Notes: generated by a model not told the origin, from the letters alone. A stretch of 64,000 bases of DNA from Otis tarda (GCA_026413225.1 CM048557.1:17152871-17216870); one strand, 5' to 3'. Counted from the stretch's first letter, positions 1 to 56,314 are shown. Program-made: numbers and translations.

Positions 1-3000
1 ACACGTGGATGCCATTGAGTCTTTGCTTCTCTCTCTGCTGGAACCCTGTAATCCTTATTAATCTGCTGTTTGTTCCTGGAAAGTACCTTTTCTCTGTCAG
101 TAAAATCCAGAGTTCACTTGGATTAATCCATGCTCCTTACTCGTAACTGAAGCTGTGTGGACAAACACACGATTTTGATAGAAACGACTCAAAGTTTGCT
201 ATATATTTTTCCTTGCCGTACACTTTGCCACACTAATTTAAAAAAAATAAATAAATTAAGAGCTGGGAACAATGTTACAACAGGGTGCCAAATTTGCAGC
301 GAAAGCCCCATAGGCTCCTGTCAGGCAAAATTTTGACAAGCCTTGCCAAATGGTTTCTTCAGGACGCAAACCGCTTGCGAAGTGACTGAGCCCTTTGTGT
401 TGCAGCTGAATGCTGCAGATGGGAAGGTTAGGAAAGGGTTTGTGCCAGGAAAGGGTAACTGCTGTTCTCACCCTGTGAGGTTTTACATGCACAAATAAGA
501 ACATACTCTCCTGGTACAGGACACTGCTTTGTACCATCAACAGCTCTGCAGCATTTCTTTTCTAATTGTGGCAGAGTGCACTCAAAAGTAATGTTAACAT
601 GTGTTACCAAAACCAAACAAAACCACCCCCAAAACAAACAAACAAAAAAACCAAACCAGAAACATTTACAGTACATGTCAAACTCGAGGTCCAGCAAAAA
701 TAGGACAGATGTCTTCAGCTTACCAAATTTCCAAGCTGTACAAAGTTCAGTCACTGTTCAAGAGCTTCGTATACGAACAGGCCTTCCCAGGGAGAGCAAG
801 ATGACTAAAATACCAGGAACCAGAGCAGAATGCCAAGCAGAGACACACATAAATATGCGCAAGCTATACTGACTCTCTGTTTATTTTTCTATACAGAAAG
901 CAGCTGAAGGCATGCTATGTGATGAAAGCAATTCTCATCTACAAGCAGTTTGTTCGGACAGCTACAGAAAAGCCTACGTAGTGCACTTTTTACATTATTG
1001 GGCACCAGTCTTAAAAGTACTTCTCCCCCGACAGGCTTTAGGCCCAACCATGCTCCGCACAATAGCAGAGATAATGGTTTCAGTTTATTCTGTTTTGCAA
1101 TTTGTACACAGTGAGCCAGGACATTTTGAGGCAGGTGAAAGTAGATGGACAGAGGAAAACAGTGGAGATGGGAATTTTCTCCTTTACCTTATGACTTACG
1201 CAGATCTTTGGTCTCTGCAAAATTTCCAGTGGATTCAGGAAATCTAGGATTGCAGTTTTTAGATGAGAAAACTGTCAAGTGACAGCACTGTCAAAGTCCG
1301 AGAGAAACTAACTGCTCTGAAAAGAAGGCAATGGGAGTAGAGGATGTACCTTAACAGTCAACTACCTTAGTGTAGAGCAATACACCGGCCCAGCCACTGC
1401 CCCTCTCCATTACCATCTAACAACTCTTTGGCCTGAGATTTTCAGCACACACAAGGCAGCACGCAGCGATCCGCATGGCACATGCCACCTTCTGTGCCTT
1501 CTGCAGCAGAGTGCAGCTGCAAAGTGGCACTTTCTGAACCACATATGGGCCCTCCAGTTGGCTGAAGTCTTCCTCCTTCAGGAGCACCCAACATAAATCT
1601 GAATGTCACTGTCGATGAAGCAAGAACTCTCCTTACACCACAGCAATAGAGTAAATTACCCAAAACTGAATATTTTTTTTTTTTTTTGGTACCTAATGAG
1701 TTACAAAACAGAGTTACAGCTTAATATCTACTATCCCACATATGCTGGTTTTAGGTGTTAACATAAACTAAATCTATCCAGTGACAAGCTTCAAGGTAGT
1801 TTTAGGTGCTTACCAGGAAAAAGAAAAATCCTAATACTCCGCTAGGTCAACTATAGTATAAAATATAAACACGTATCCTCGACTTGCAGTCTGTTGGTTT
1901 TTGCTTGCAACAGACATACACATACAGAACAAATCACTGAGACATCAGCTGCACTGGCGAGCCACCTACATGGCATGCTCTTGGCAAGAGCACACAAGCA
2001 TCAGAGAATGAGTTTATGCTGAATTACTTCAGCAGCAAGTGGCAATGTCCCACCTCATACACCATACAGTCAGGATTCACGCCTACCAGGGCCAGTAGAA
2101 TAGCACAAACTACGGCTCACTGGAAGAACCTCTCAAACACAGAAATCTTGCAGGGAAGGACCGTCACGTCACACATACAGCAAGATGAGCAATAAACATG
2201 AAATACAATCCATCAGATCAATTTGCTTCTATTCTAAAGTATTTCCTTAGCACGCTTTTTCCATCTTGTAGAGTAGTATTAATAAAAAGCAGCTCTATTA
2301 GAGAACTATTTCAAACTGGCCAGTATCTGAGCTGTGTCAGTGACTGGTGAAGTCACACAGCTCTTTCCCAAGTGAGCAGAATATACAAACGTGTCTGGCA
2401 CATGTTCCAAAAGGGAAACTGAAAATTTGCTTTCTAACGGAAGTTCTGCAATAGACACCTAACATCCATTTCTACTGATAACATGGCAGTGTCGTTTTAA
2501 CTCGTGTGAGTCCAGAACGGACCACGACAGATTCCTTCCCCATCATATCCTAAACGGGCCTATTCAGATATTTGTAAATACAGCCCCAGGAGTCTGCTCG
2601 TGATAGCTAATAAAAGTAAACTCCAAGTATAAAGAGAAAAAGTGCAAAAAAAAACAAAAGAAAAAAAAGGGAGAGGGGGCAAGACTTAAAATGAGAATAT
2701 TTACATCTGTTTTAATCTAAGAAAATGTGGAATCCATTGCTAGGAGCATGGAGATTTCACTCTTTGTGCTAACAATTAAAACAAGGTTGCACATTATAAA
2801 GGAATCAACATATCTACAGATGTCACAATCCACATAAAAAATATCTTCTGTTTGCAAGACCAAGTGAACCACCCTCTTTTCTCTATTTTTGCAAACAGAA
2901 GAGAACCACAGAATGTAAGTATAACAAGCAAAAGAAAAACTGAGGGAATAAAAAGCTCTTACTTTGGCTTCTCCAATTTTTCTAAACTTTGATGCCAAAC

Positions 3001-5484
3001 CACAGTATCGCTGGCTTTCCTGCCTTACAATGAAGTGAGACACTGAATAGACCACTTAAACCCATGAAATGCATTGCACAACTATGTCCCAGCTATAAAA
3101 GATGGCATGTGTATCGTCCCCTGTCCTGCAGCCTGAAAGGTAAGGGGAGACAGGACCCCTTTAATAGTCACCAAGCCCAGTACTTGGCTACTGCCAAACA
3201 CTGAAGTTACATTTCTGGAGCTAGCAGACAGTTTTGCTTCCCGTCCTCCTGAGGGCAAAACCTTTAGAGCACAGTCATTCCTCAAAATTTATTTATCTAA
3301 AAATGCTGCACATGTTACTCCCTCAAACAACATGAAAACCCAATCAACTTCACAGGCCATGACCAAGGGAAAATCTCTCTATTGCTTTTCTTAGGTATGG
3401 CTACAGAAACAGACTGTTGTAATGGTACAGCCAAAACATGACTTCAACAAACTAGCTTGTACCACAGGAAGAAAATTTTTAATTATTGCTTTAAAGAGAA
3501 AAAAAACACTTTTTTTTTTTTGGAGGTCTTCACTCTCACATTCCAGTTTGATAACTGTTTTTATGAATTTATTTCCATTAGCTAGTTATTCCCCTTGTCT
3601 TACTTTTGAAGCTAATTCAAATTTCCTGGAGAATTCTCTTTTCAAATTAAAATACTCAGTGCTAATTATTTAGCACCTTTAATTTTCAAACTGTCCTTCT
3701 CACATCTTTGTGGAAGTTAAACAACTACTTCATACTAAGAACATATCACAACTAGGTTAAGGGACCTATGGCCACCAGTCACCTGGAGCTTAGCAAGACA
3801 CCAAAAAGGAACATTAGTCTGGCTGACAAATCTAATGATCTAATGCTAACAGAGTAGGAATCTTCAAATTTGCCTGATCTCAGGTCCCATCTCACGCTAT
3901 CATCCAAATCCTAAGGTTAATCATAACCTACTATAACAACTTTAGATTGAGGCTCAAAATCCCTTTTTTTCTTCTTAGAAATATGAGCACAAGTGGCCAG
4001 TAACCAGATGCACTTCTTAAACAACTATTTTATTTAGAAACTAAGAATTCAGGGTGGTAGGAAACAGAATAGGATCTCAAGCAACTGGCTGAGTCTTCTT
4101 CACAACTTTTGGCTGTATACATATTCTCTATCCATATCCTCAGCTGTCTCAAATCAAACGGACACACTCGTGCAAATAAGCCGGCTACTACGTGCAGGTC
4201 TTCAGCAATTTCATGAACACATCCACAATAAATGTACAGAATGGCTGTTGATCAGTATTCCTAGATTACACAAAAGCCATATGCTCTTCTACATCACAAT
4301 ATTATCAAGCTCTGTCAATTTGCTGAATTTCCTTCTCAGAGGAATACTGTTGTCAATAATTCACTGAAACCTCAGAATCTCAAGAACACACGCTCAGGAG
4401 CCCAGAAAAACCATACCCCAAACCTTCATTCTAACTCTTTCAGTTATTTAATTTATCACCTTCTGCTCCGAGTGAAACTACTTTGAGACTCAGTTCTCTG
4501 CAGTGGTATCTAAGACTTGTTTCACTTCTGTGGCAGCACAATTATTCTTTTAGATTAAGATTTAATCATGGAACACTAACATAAAAGAAGAAAAAGGCAT
4601 CTCCTTTAGGAGAATGTCTCTTGAAACATCTTGGGCGTCCCCAGTGCAAATGTCAATGTCCATGACTAGACCAGTACAGATGCCTGCTTTGTCCATATTT
4701 AAAATTTAAAGAAGTGAATCTCCAGAGACACTTCTCTGCCTTACTCCTGGGAGCACATCATAACCAACAAGCAGATAATTTGTCCCACTTTGCCTAGTGT
4801 TTGAGCAACAGGTAGACAGGATGAATTTTTCCCATTTTTAAGAAAATTCTTCCCAAAGAAAGGGGGACATAAGGGAATCATACCATGTTCTATCAGATGT
4901 TTTTCAACAATTAAGAAATACAAAATACTGTCATAAATATTTACACAATATTGTGAAGAGGACTTCTTCTCTTCAAATTCAGAGGTAGAATGCCTACATT
5001 GTTTCAAAAGCAGGCAGTATATGTCCATGCATCTGGACACCACATAATCATGAAGGTGCTGAAATATGGCTCTCTAGGGCCCACACATCCACTTTTTCCT
5101 GTACACAATCTTGCATCAAGTCTTTTGCATGCAGCAATTTTACAGGCTAGTTCCAAGCACAAGTCAAGACATCTTTTAAAGAGATTGTACCTGAGTGTCC
5201 CAATTTGTTGCAAAAGCCTCAGGAAAAACCTGAGATTTCAAGCAATTAAACTACACTTGTAGCAATGTAGACATAACAAACAACATCTCTTGCAAAAGTT
5301 TTCTGAACCACACAAATGTGTTTCCTTTCTTCTCAAATATGTCTTGTTATGCTAAACACCACATTAATATTAATGAAACAACAAAATCCTCAAAAAATGG
5401 ATAAATGTATCCAAGACATAAAGCAGCACATGAGAACAGCACTTGTTTTCTAAGAATGCACCGAAGTATGGCTCTATTACTCAC
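1..5484 (-). other. LRP5 intron 7, 5' part (partial)
   Basis: Non-coding DNA following the exon 7 donor on the minus strand. I looked for exon 8, which should read through 'LPHIFGFTLLGD' and 'YWTDWQRRSIERVHK', and found nothing like it, so the intron runs off the window start. Contents are AT-rich unique-looking sequence with short homopolymer tracts (T-run near 1671-1687, A-rich tracts near 2646-2670, T-run near 3510-3521). No recognisable interspersed repeat or RNA gene. Open frames here are short and unconvincing. Confidence 0.75.
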
Positions 5485-47529
<42,045 letters not shown>

Positions 47530-48714
47530 CTACAGAAGAAAAAAAAAGACGAAAACATGTTAGTATTATTGGCATCTACAGATGTTAAAGCACTGAGTGT
47601 GAATATGAGAGAAAAATGCACACTACCCAAAAACCTCCTCCTTCCATGTGATGATGACAAAGGAGTAAAAGACAAAGAGAAGAGCAGGCCCGATTCTGTA
47701 TCTACAGGATATGGATAGTGTCTTCAGCATAGTTAAGAGCTCAAACTGAAGCTCTTCAGAGATTTTAGCATAGACAAGACAACTTTTCTATCATACAAGA
47801 TCTCATTTGCCATTATACTCAGAGAGATAAATCTGTGCTTGCAACGGAGGCTGTCCCTCCACACTCTGAGAGGGAGAGAAAGGTGTGAAGGTATGAGTCC
47901 TACAACTCCTTCCTCCACTACCCACGCAGAATATTACAAAACTCTTGGAGAGGGAAATTGTTAAGATCCTCTGAAGGACTCACTGTGGGTGCAGGAGGCT
48001 TGATGCAAAGAGAGACAAAGGCATGACTGGCCCAACTTACTTCTTCCAGAAGAGGACATTTAAGTAGACATACCACAGAACGTTCTTTCTCATCCATATA
48101 AGGCAGGCTGATGGCCAAGTTAACCATTTCATTTCTCAACTAAAGTGCAGGCTTGCTTCCTCATCCAGCAGCAAACAAGAGAAATAGCTATCTGCAGACA
48201 TGGCTGGGAAGGCAGCAGCCAGGTACATCGATGCCACCACGCTAGCGACAGCTGTGAACCCCACTGGCAAATAAGGAGAATGCCTAGAAGTCACTAGATG
48301 CTGCAAGTAATGGAGCTCCCACAGCTTCTCCTCTGATTACCAAAGTCTGGTAGTGATCTTATTGTCATCAAAGAGCTATTTTCATTTGCCCCTACTGCTT
48401 GTCACCTTGAACACCACTACCCTTCCCACTTCTTCCCCCAATTCTTCTACCTCAAGTGGTAGCTGCTGAAGTTCTACACCAGGCAACCGCCTACTCCTAG
48501 CTATAGAAACAACCATTTCACTTGATGCTGGTCTTCCAATGCGCATCCAGCAGCAACCCAAACACTTGCTGCTTAACTCAAGGAACCACACACAGAACAG
48601 TGCAGCAACAACAGGTATGATATTTCCATCTTCTATAGCTTTAAGCCTGTGATACAAATACCTTTAGCTTCAAATTCATGTTACTGTATGTAATATATGA
48701 GACATAGCTCTTGA

Positions 48715-48990
48715 CACTGTCTTTCAGATTCAATTCCTCCTGCATTTTTCAAGGAAGACAGCTTACACAGGGTCGGAGTTGCAGGTTTGCTATGCTGGCA
48801 GCCCCATCACACGCTATTGCCTGTTCATGAACTCCGGCTCCAGCTACACGCGCACCGGATGGTCTGTGCCACTGCACGGGGCAAAGTGAAGTACATCTCT
48901 GACAACAGCTTAGGTATTTATGTGCAGGCCAAGGACTTCAGTTACAATGTATAACTCAGCTTCAGATGAACACAAAAACATGCATTAAAT
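48715..48990 (+). other. Coding-like patch of unknown identity
   Basis: Two overlapping plus-strand frames are open here. One runs 48715-48954 (80 codons, ending '...KVKYISDNSLGIYVQAKDFS' shortly before a TAA) and has no early ATG. The other runs to a TGA at 48887 and contains 'LQVCYAGSPITRYCLFMNSG'. The patch has about seven CpGs in roughly 100 bases (for example 'cacgcgcaccgg'), unlike its CpG-poor surroundings. A pyrimidine-rich stretch ending TTTTTCAAG lies before it and ATTAAA, a possible poly(A) signal, follows at about 48984. It could be a decayed retrocopy, a lost exon or chance. I do not recognise the protein. Confidence 0.3.
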
Positions 48991-51900
48991 TTCAGCTTTT
49001 TTATTACTATTCTGCACGGCCTTCCCCCCCCCCTCCCCATCAGGAAAGAGACGGCTTTATTTTTCTTTTTGGAGGAAGTCTATGCTGATGAAAGCAATAG
49101 GGAAAATTTAAATCAGCTGGTGGTTTCAGTGAGGATCTTGGACAGCAAGGACACAGACAATTGCTATCATGAATGTTTCACTGAAAATGTAATATCTTTG
49201 TTTTCTACAATATTTAAATCAATAAAGTTTATACAGCTTGAGGAGAATTATTTGTTAAGAATTTAAGTCTCAGTATCACTCCTATATAATTTCCTAACTT
49301 GCCAATTCCTCCTCTCTGTCATCTTTCAAAACACTAGGAATAGTACCATCAAAGCCAACAGGTTAGTTATTGAAAACAGAAGAAAAAATGTCTAGAATGC
49401 AAAGCGCTTGTTTTCTTCTCTGCAACTCATTGGTTCCCCATAACCATGTCTATTTTAAGTGGCACTGTACCAAACCATTTGAATACTTGGAAAGTCTGAT
49501 GTTAGTGGGCTCTGTTTAAGTCACAAGTTCTCTGGGGTAGAGAACTTCTCAAGTTATGCACACTGCCTCACAAAACCAGCCCCATATCCAGCCAAATATC
49601 AAAGCCATAAAAAGTCTATGTACAATTTTTAAAAAAATATTATCCCTAAAATGTGTTTTGAGGAATACAAATAGATGGATTTTCATCTAGACATTTCCAA
49701 GCTGAAGCCATTATTAATGCTACTACAAAGGAAAAGGAACCTGAAATATCAAGTCCAATCAACAGCAGAGGAACTCAACAGCTTCTTAACTAGAAATCAG
49801 ACACGAACAATGTCTAATCCAATCAGTATCAATATTATCCCAGCTCCCCATCCCTTTCAAGAGATTTCTTCCCCACTGGTGCACACAGTAGGGCAACAGC
49901 ATAGAGATAACACATTAACCACTGTGTTCTTTGTCACTTCGGTACCTCAGAGTTGTCCTGATTGAAGCGTGGCTGCATTGTGTTGGCTACGAACACCCAG
50001 CAGGGAAATCACACTGCCCTGCTTGCAATTGTGTTAAAATTTACTGCATTTATACACTGATTGATTATTGAAAATGGCCAGAGTTTATCCCTTTTAAGAA
50101 CAAATGAGTATTCAATTTCCTTTGGAAAAAATATAAGAGAGGAGGCAGAACTACGATTTTGAAAAACATATTCACTTGTCTGCTCATCCCTACCAGTCCA
50201 TTTTATTCATTCCAAATTTTATTTAAAATGGTTGCAGAGCCCTTTTAAAGCATTACTGGTATGGAAAAAAAAAAAGAAAGAAAGAAAAAACAAAAACCAG
50301 TGATCAAAACAAGTAAGTGGTTCTCAACACTGACTCTTTCCTGGAATGTTGCTGAAGAAACACAGGCTTTCCCAACTTTAAAAATAATGCAAAAGTCAGA
50401 AGAGTGACCAAATGCTCTGTTTCCATGGCCTTGCATTTATCACATCAGGTCAGAATGTGATGGCTCACTAGCAGGCAAAGCTAGCTCTCGTAATCTGCAG
50501 CTTTGACTAAATACAATGTCCAAGATGACCCAAGAAAAGTTCACAGAGCTTTTCAAATTTCCAACTTCCCCAGTTACTAAGCAGTAAATCTGAAAGAGGC
50601 AACCAAGAAAGTAGATGCCTTTCTAGAAGGACAGATGCATAGCATTTAGTTTTGTGGAATCGCTAAATTCAACAGTTCAGCAATTTAAAAGACACATTTA
50701 TACTCTGTGTGATCACAACCAACAGGTTTTTTAAAGCATTAGAACGAGAAACAAAGAAAGCTCAAAAAGCAACAAAACAAATGGCATTGACCAAAAACTT
50801 GATTTGTTGTGCCATCAACAAACCATCCTAGAGAGTCAAGATCATCCCACTGATACAGGATGCAAGGTTGTTTATTTTCAAACCCACACATATGCAGAAT
50901 CAAAGGTTCATTTCCAAGAACGTGTGGACCAATCTCCTTTTACATCATGCTGTCTTCTCAGTCCTGAACTGGGCTTGAAGTTCCAGAACACACTCTTATT
51001 CTTGGTGCATTTACTTTACGGCACAACTCTTCACAAGGCAAACTGAAAGTGCAGTTAATAGCCGTTTCTGAGGAGAGGGACAGAGGGATGAGGGAGATAA
51101 AAAAAAAAATCTAGCAACAACTTTGATTACCAGTGACCTTCAAATGAGCTTATCTGTTACACAAGAAGAGGGAATATCCCTTGCTTAAGAATTTATTCCG
51201 CAGTTAGAAAGTCAGGAGACTCTCAAAGGAACACTTAGTGTTATGCTCTGTTTTGATCAGCAACACCCCCAACAATTGCAAATTGCTTGAAAAGGGAAAT
51301 ACCAGCTTCTATTTTGAAAAGATAAAAGAATAAACAGTAACAGGATGAATGATGAATGTGGAAGACAAACTGTTTATACCCCATCTATTACCACCCAATT
51401 GAAAGGACAACATTTTAATGTAGTTACAAAAAAAAAAAAAAAGCTGTATTCTTTTTCAGTAAAATTAGAACAGTTCATATTTTTCCATAATAGGCAATAT
51501 TTAAAACCTCTGTACATAGCTGGAGTTCACAATCCTTTGACAAAGCAAAAACAGAACGTGAAATCCCACAAATTATCAAATGAACTCTAAACAGATAACA
51601 GTCTAATCTGTAGAAAGTTACAGACTTGCAGCAATTCTACAATCTCATTTGGATCATGTAGTATTTGGTCAACAATACCGCATTCTAGAAAGACATATTA
51701 TTTCTATTCAGAAACCCACCAATTTTCCAGTGGTTTTCTGGTAACTGGAAAACACACCCTTGACTTGATAACGGAGCTATCTACAGAGGCTTATTGCACA
51801 ACAGCATGAAAATAGAGCTTCTCATCAGTCTGTTAACCAGAGAAAAGGAAACAAGCTGATTAGGAATCAAGCACGGGTTCAATTTCCAGCTTTGCTCTTG

Positions 51901-52714
51901 ATCTCCTAAATGCTCTTGGGCACATCTTCCAGCTGTAACTACCTTCCAACAGAACAGGCCAGTGTGTTGCTTCTGAATTCAGCCATTAACTTTTTTTTTT
52001 TTGTTTTAATTGTACCAATCCCATCTACAGCACTTAAATTTTACAAAGTTCTTCAGGGGAACCCATTGGCACCGGCACAGTGACATGGGACAAACAACTA
52101 AAAATAGCTCTATATGATCTTTGCTATTATTTTCAGTAATAGTTCTGAAAACCAGTTTGACAGAGTTCAACTCATTTACATATTAGGACTAAGATGATCA
52201 TGAATTATAATCAATAGAGCATGTGTCACCAGTCGCTGGTTTGCTGCAAAGCTGCCACAGTTCCAAGACAAGCTGAGCATGAGAGTTTTTAAAAGTTATA
52301 TTTATACTACTGCTTCATACTTGTTGACATGCCTACATTTTGTCTCCTTTCCCTTAAAACTGAAATAGAAAGACATGAGAATACTTGGGTACGTGCACGA
52401 TTCCTACTCTTGAAAGCACCAGAATTGCAGAACACACTGAAATCCTATGTATAGCACGAGAGAAAAGCCTTACTTAACAATTCTTAAACCAGTTAACTAG
52501 GCTAAAGGTCATGGAAAGGTTTAACTGTGCTTTTACGAAAAATGACCAAGGATCTTGGGAGTGTGGTACACAACGTAAAATGAAGATCTCATTTTAATAA
52601 GCATACAAGCTAAAATAGCCATCCTAAATTACAGTATGTGCAGCAACCTATATTTTAAATATTATTTCAATTCTTAACAGGACAAACGCATAGGAGACCT
52701 CTGTGGTTAAGCCA

Positions 52715-53862
52715 TCTGTAGTGCTGGGCAGAGAGAACAGCATTGTCCGGGTTTTGTGTGGTGGACAGAGCTACGGTGGCAGCTTCTGCGAGAAGCTGAT
52801 AGAAGTTCCCCCTTTGTCCAGGGGACTTGGCTGGGTCTAGGGCAGACCTGCTGCTGGCCAAGGCCGAGCCCATTGGCAATAGTGGCAACACCTCTGTGAT
52901 AACATATTTAAGAAGGGGAAAACAATTAAAAAAGGAGTGAAGAAGTTGAAGCAGGGTCAGAGAGGGGGAGGCGCGAGCCTTGTGGGCCTTGCAGCCCTCA
53001 CCCTCTGGCCTCCCGCCAGGCGGCCGACTGGGCCCAACTCGGCCCGGCCCGGCTGCAAGAAGTGGAGAGGAGATGAGATGTGAAGAGATCCTGAGAGGTG
53101 TCTGCCTGCCTGTTGTGAAGAATTTCTGGTGACAGGAACGGCTGCAGACGTCAAGGTCAGTGAAGAAGGAGGGGGAGGAGTAATGCAGCTCCTGGCCAGA
53201 ATTCCCCTGCAGCCTGCGGTGCAGCCCATGGTGAAGCCGGCTGCACCCCTGCAGCCCATGGAGGCCCACGGAGGAGCAGAGATCCACCTGCAGCCTGTGG
53301 AGGACCCCACACTGGGGCAAGTGGATGCCTGAAGGAGGCTGTGGCCTGAGGAGGGCCCACGCTGGGACAGCTGTTCTCAAGGGACTGCACCCCATGGAAA
53401 AGGGCCCACACTGGAGCAGTTTGTGAAGGACTGTAGCCTGTGGGAGGGACCCCACGACGGAGCAGGGGAGGAATGTGAGGAGTTCTTCCCCCAAGGAGGA
53501 AGGAGCGGTGTAAAGCAATGAGTGACACACTGACTGTAACCCCCATTCTCTGTTCCCCCCTGTGCCACTCGGGGGTGGGGGAAGGAGGTAGAGATAATTT
53601 GAAATTAGGTTAAAGTCCAGGGAGAGAGAGGGGTGAGGGGAATTTGTTTTTGTACTTTCATTATCCTGCTTTGGTTTTATTAATAATAAATTGAAATAGT
53701 TTTCCTCAACATGAGTCTGTTTTGCCCATAACGATAACTCGGATGTCCTTATCTCAAACCTCAAGCCTTTTTGTTATGTACCTCTCCCCCATTCTCTTGG
53801 AGGGTGGAGAGACTGAGTGAAAAACTGTGCAGCTTGGTCCGGAGCAAGGCTAAACTATGACA
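52715..53862 (+). mobile_element. Solo LTR of an avian endogenous retrovirus (about 1.15 kb)
   Basis: GC-rich block antisense to LRP5, with wording I recognise from a neoavian LTR family: 'gacctgctgctggccaaggc', 'gataacatatttaagaagg', 'gaggaccccacactgg', then 'ttttattaataataaattga' and 'gtctgttttgcccataacg', closing near 'aaactatgaca'. Parts: a promoter-like CATATTTAA at 52904-52912, a middle region of degenerate repeats built on 'cctgcagcccatgg' and 'cacactggagcag', and AATAAA at 53685-53690. There is no retroviral coding region next to it, so it is a solo LTR. The 365-codon open frame on its opposite strand (52667-53764) is a by-product of GC-rich repeats. The start is uncertain by some tens of bases. 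Apparent age is moderate. Confidence 0.8.
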
Positions 53863-56253
53863 AGCATGTAATTCTTGCAGTAGTTAATGTCCCAAATCAC
53901 AAAAACATTAATTACCAAGGAACAAAACCAACTCCCCCACACCCCTGCCACAGGCACACAAGATGCTAAAAAACAAACACGTCGTCAAAACTTTTGTACC
54001 CAAGGGTATCTTATGGAAACTCTACAACAGAATATAGAGTAAGTATGGATCAGCTTTCTATAAAATAGAAAATAAAAATAAAATAGCTGCTATGCAGAAA
54101 CAAGACCATGTAGGTAGGGTCCTAGCAGCTATAAATTAATCAGAGAAACTGGTTCTACAGCATAAAGTGGTACTTGTCCAGCTCTAACACTTTCGGAGCA
54201 TAAGGAGGCTTAGACCTCTGATGTGTAGCATAAGGCTCCTTCCAAAAGGAATAACTGCCTTCCCTAAAGAAGGAATTTATTCCACATGCTGTTACTCTTT
54301 TGGGTGTTAGCCCCATTTTTCACAGCTTAGCTCAAAGGGCCATGGCTTAGCAGCTGGTGGCAGCAGGAAGATCATATGCCAGGACACACAGACGCTACTG
54401 GAGCCATAAAGACACTGGAAAGACATTAAAAAGGAGAGAGATTCAGGCATGGAAGAGAAAGGAAGGTAATCAAGAGTTTAGCCAAATTTATCTCCTAAAA
54501 TTAGGCAAACTCAAACACCCAGTCTGACACCTTGCTAGATAAGACGGGAATATGGCATGTACAAATCCCACAAATATACAAGTTTATTTCGCTCTCTTAA
54601 TGCAGCTGTCATATGCTTAGCAGGAAAAAAAAAAGTTTCTCTCTAAGCTTTGCGTTCTGAACTGGAGTCCTTTTTACTGGCAGCTGCTGCAGAGAATCTG
54701 AAATCACCAACTTCAAAAGACAGATTAAACATTGATCTTCCTGTACTAACTGCACATACTCAACCTGAGTTTAAACTTGCCAGATACAGTCCTCCAAAGA
54801 ATAGAGGGCTATTGCTTTCATCCTCAAAACATATTATTGTAGATAAGGTGAATTCCCAGTGTAATTACTAAATTATAGAATATTCTTGCTGCAACACACA
54901 GGTAAGTGGTAGCAGTTTGTAGAGCGCAGGGCTAAAAAAATTAGAGCTCCTCAGTTTCACTCCCACATACACCCCCTTCGTGAACCTGAGCAGGTGCTTC
55001 AGCCCAGTCTCCTCGATACAAATATACCCTTTCTTCCGCTGTTAATTATCTCAAAGAGTTGCCATGAAGCCTACTCATGCTTGAGCAAGACACTTGAAAT
55101 CTTCCCACAGAAGACTCCATGATGCACTCAGCTTTTCATTCCTCACACAGCTAAGACTTCTCCTCTCTGTGAATCAGGGAGTCAGTGTGGGTCAGTAAGC
55201 TGTGAAGGAAGCTGGTTTATGGTACTACTTCAAGAGGAAAATATACTCCTTCCCCAAACTCCATCCCATTCCTCTAACCCTCCAGCTCAACCCATTTGAT
55301 AGCAATCTGCCTCTACAAACGGAAAGAAAGTGTTCTGGTTATCAACTAAGGAGCATTAATTTCCATTTTATCTGATTTTAGGTAGAATCAAGGCCTGAAA
55401 TCCAGAGGGTGACAGGAATGTTATTTTAAACCACTAAGAATACCCCACATTTATACACATTGTGTGCAGCAGATGTCAGGCAATTTTTGTAAATTTTACT
55501 CTTTACCAGCCTATATTTTAAATTGTTAGCATGGTTACACCAGGCATAAACCAGGGCAAAGTAATCCAATCTACACTAGTATCCCATATTATGAAATACA
55601 TTTGATGCTAGTTTGATTTCTATGTGCTAAGTATTATGTTCAGTATCACTGCTAACATTAGACGACAGCCAGGATCTCAGTGACCTATTTGCCATCAGGC
55701 TATAGTAAAAGGGACGCTGTTCATCCACCAGTGTACCTACAAGAAGTGGCATGATTTTAGCCACAAATATGTCTGGGGGAAGAGGGGGGCATAATGTAAA
55801 TAAATTATATAAGTTTAAAGTACATCTGGTTTAGCACCAGCAAGCTGGAAAGGGTCCATATAAAAGTATATTTTAAAAGTTTTAAGTGGGTTTAGAAAAC
55901 ATGAAATTTTCTCTTCTCATCTAGGAGAGGAGCTCGGAAGGCAGTGAGATAAAGAAGAGTAAAATAAAAGTCCAATCAGTAAAGGCTTTTATGAGAGGCT
56001 GAAGATCATCTATTTTTAGCCACTGGAGAAAGGACACACTACAGAAATCAGACCAGGTTAGGCTTGGGTTTTTTATTAATGGGGAAGGGAATGATGCAGA
56101 GGAAAACGTGCTCTGAAGATACTAGAGCACACTACAAAAGCTGCAGAATTGCTTGCAACAGGTGATTTTTAATAGCAGTTGGAAAGCCATTCCCCAGGTA
56201 TGGCTTTTGTACAATTAATTCCTGCCTCAGCAAAGGAGTTTCATCCGTGTGTC

Positions 56254-56314
56254 CTGAAATTGAGGGGAAAAAAAAAAAAAAAACCAAAAACAACAACAAC
56301 AACAAAAAAAACCC
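56254..56314 (+). repeat. A-rich simple repeat tract
   Basis: Poly(A) followed by CAA-type units ('caacaacaacaacaaa'), likely low-complexity sequence. It creates a spurious lysine- and threonine-rich frame. Confidence 0.8.

Noticed and set aside
256-754. Overlapping open frames near the window start as a gene end
   Set aside because: No recognisable protein, no splice-bounded similarity to LRP5 exon 8, and base composition like the rest of the intron.
5347-5484. Extension of the exon 7 frame past 5485
   Set aside because: LRP5 similarity stops exactly at a GTGAGT donor. The rest is intron read-through.
47530-47575. Upstream ATG in frame with exon 2 as a translation start
   Set aside because: A good polypyrimidine tract and TAG acceptor precede the exon, and similarity to LRP5 starts right after it. 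The upstream codons are intron.
52667-53764. 365-codon open frame on the minus strand
   Set aside because: It lies almost wholly within a solo LTR and reads as low-complexity serine, leucine and proline runs from GC-rich repeats. It has no recognisable domain.
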